Source: Atribacterota bacterium (GTDB taxonomy: Bacteria > Atribacterota > Phoenicimicrobiia > Phoenicimicrobiales > Phoenicimicrobiaceae). Taken from it: a DNA stretch of 5,863 bases. Position numbers and translations under genes: made by a program. The stretch lies in assembly GCA_030668465.1 (NCBI GenBank), contig DAOUTX010000075.1, positions 1-5,863 on the forward strand, written 5' to 3'. The first letter of the stretch is position 1. The number at the start of each line of letters is the position of its first letter. The notes beneath the pieces are model-generated. The model was given only the letters and a program-made list of their open reading frames with translations, had not been told where the DNA came from and did no database searches. Below are positions 5,078 to 5,863 of the stretch, one piece after another.

Positions 5078-5863
5078 ATGGCATTAAAAAAAATAAACAG
5101 AGAAGATTTAGAACCTCTTTTGGAGGGTGTAGCAATTCTTGGTACAGGTGGAGGTGGCTCACCTGACTGGGGAAGGGGAATAATATTAAATGATTTTAAA
5201 AGGGGCAGAGAATATACCATTATTGATCCTGATGAAATAGAAGACGATGCTGTAGTAGTTAGCGGTGGAATTATGGGATCAGTAAAAACATTAGATAATA
5301 TAAATCTTGATGAGTTGCTCGAACGCTGGGAAGATAATTTCGAACTGGAAGTTGCTTTCAGAGAAATGGAAAGGGAATTGAGCAAGAAAATTGATTATAT
5401 TGTTCCTTTTGAGATGGGAGGATTAAATACCCCGGTTATTCTTTCGCTAGGAGCAAGAGTAGGAATTCCGGTACTCGATGGTGATGCATTGGGAAGAGCT
5501 GCACCCGAAACCCAAATGACTTCTTTTATCGGACATGGTATTTCTCTGACGCCTATGCCTTTAGTCGACCATGTTGGAAATGTAGTAGTAGTTAGAAAAA
5601 CCATAAACCCGGTTTATCCGGATCAAATTGGCAGATTTATTGTAACACGAGGTGGAGGATTGGGAGCAAATAATCATTATCCCATGAGTGGAAGGCAGCT
5701 GAAAGATAGTGTAATTCCTAATACAATATCTAGAGCAATAGAAATAGGCAAATATGTGATTAATGCCCGTAATAATGGAGAAGATCCTGTGCAAGTATTC
5801 AGGAAAATAGTATCTGGAATTAATATTTTTAACGGGAAGGTTAAGGAGATCAGTGAAGAAGAA
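5078..5863 (+). CDS. DUF917 / S-methyl-thiohydantoin-desulfurase-like protein, 3' end beyond window
   Basis: The frame starts at ATG 5078, seven bases after AAGGAG (5065-5070), and stays open for 262 codons to the window end; family members have about 360 residues, so roughly the last quarter is missing. Residues 18-29 (VAILGTGGGGSP) are the glycine-rich signature of the DUF917 family. EMGGLNTP (112-119) and DGDALGRAAPETQM (134-147) are its other conserved blocks, leading into SLTPMPLVDHVGN. DUF917 proteins are often annotated as hydantoin-utilisation proteins beside hydantoinase and permease genes. One branch is described as S-methyl-thiohydantoin desulfurase, hence the present Pfam names for its N- and C-terminal domains. 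The N-terminal domain is complete here (about residues 8-165) and the second domain has begun. Whether this copy acts on a hydantoin, a thiohydantoin or something else is not known. Placement straight after the AOR gene is notable. No transmembrane segment or signal peptide is seen. Confidence 0.88.
   Translation, partial: MALKKINREDLEPLLEGVAILGTGGGGSPDWGRGIILNDFKRGREYTIIDPDEIEDDAVVVSGGIMGSVKTLDNINLDELLERWEDNFELEVAFREMERELSKKIDYIVPFEMGGLNTPVILSLGARVGIPVLDGDALGRAAPETQMTSFIGHGISLTPMPLVDHVGNVVVVRKTINPVYPDQIGRFIVTRGGGLGANNHYPMSGRQLKDSVIPNTISRAIEIGKYVINARNNGEDPVQVFRKIVSGINIFNGKVKEISEEE

Noticed and set aside
4927..5385. 152-codon frame on the minus strand
   Set aside because: It lies opposite the AOR 3' end and the DUF917 start, both clear genes; its serine/proline-rich product is typical of an antisense shadow.

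Overview
The window reads as an AT-rich segment of an anaerobic bacterial genome. Low-GC Firmicutes (Clostridia-like) is the best guess, from base composition, purine-rich Shine-Dalgarno sites and gene content; the species cannot be named from the sequence. All supported genes are on the + strand. The gene content is strictly anaerobic in flavour: an aldehyde:ferredoxin oxidoreductase (AOR)-family tungstopterin enzyme, a [4Fe-4S] iron-sulfur flavoprotein, and a MoaD/ThiS-like sulfur-carrier protein.

Layout. Positions 1-385 hold the decayed right end of an IS3-family insertion sequence: the C-terminal part of the DDE transposase and a terminal inverted repeat ending at 385. Positions 386-542 hold a short orphan reading frame and a possible extended -10 promoter. 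Positions 543-818 encode the MoaD/ThiS-like protein, ending in Gly-Gly. Positions 819-1101 are a 283-base AT-rich gap with no convincing gene. Its main feature is a set of three palindromes centred on CAATTG, which look like regulator sites in front of the next gene. Then follow a class I PLP aminotransferase (1102-2262), a 246-residue iron-sulfur flavoprotein (2280-3020), a complete 635-residue AOR-family enzyme (3122-5029), and a DUF917 / S-methyl-thiohydantoin-desulfurase-like protein (5078 onward) cut by the window edge.

How the genes may work together (inference). The aminotransferase and flavoprotein genes are 17 bases apart and almost certainly cotranscribed; the AOR and DUF917 genes follow at 101 and 48 bases with no strong terminator between. 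The MoaD-like protein would supply pterin-dithiolene sulfur to the AOR cofactor. The AOR would oxidise an aldehyde to an acid and release low-potential electrons, for which the iron-sulfur flavoprotein is a plausible carrier. The aminotransferase and DUF917 protein suggest that the substrate comes from an amino acid or a hydantoin/thiohydantoin-like ring. This combination is the most interesting part of the window. The substrate is not visible from sequence, and the gene that would turn a 2-oxo acid into an aldehyde is not in the window.
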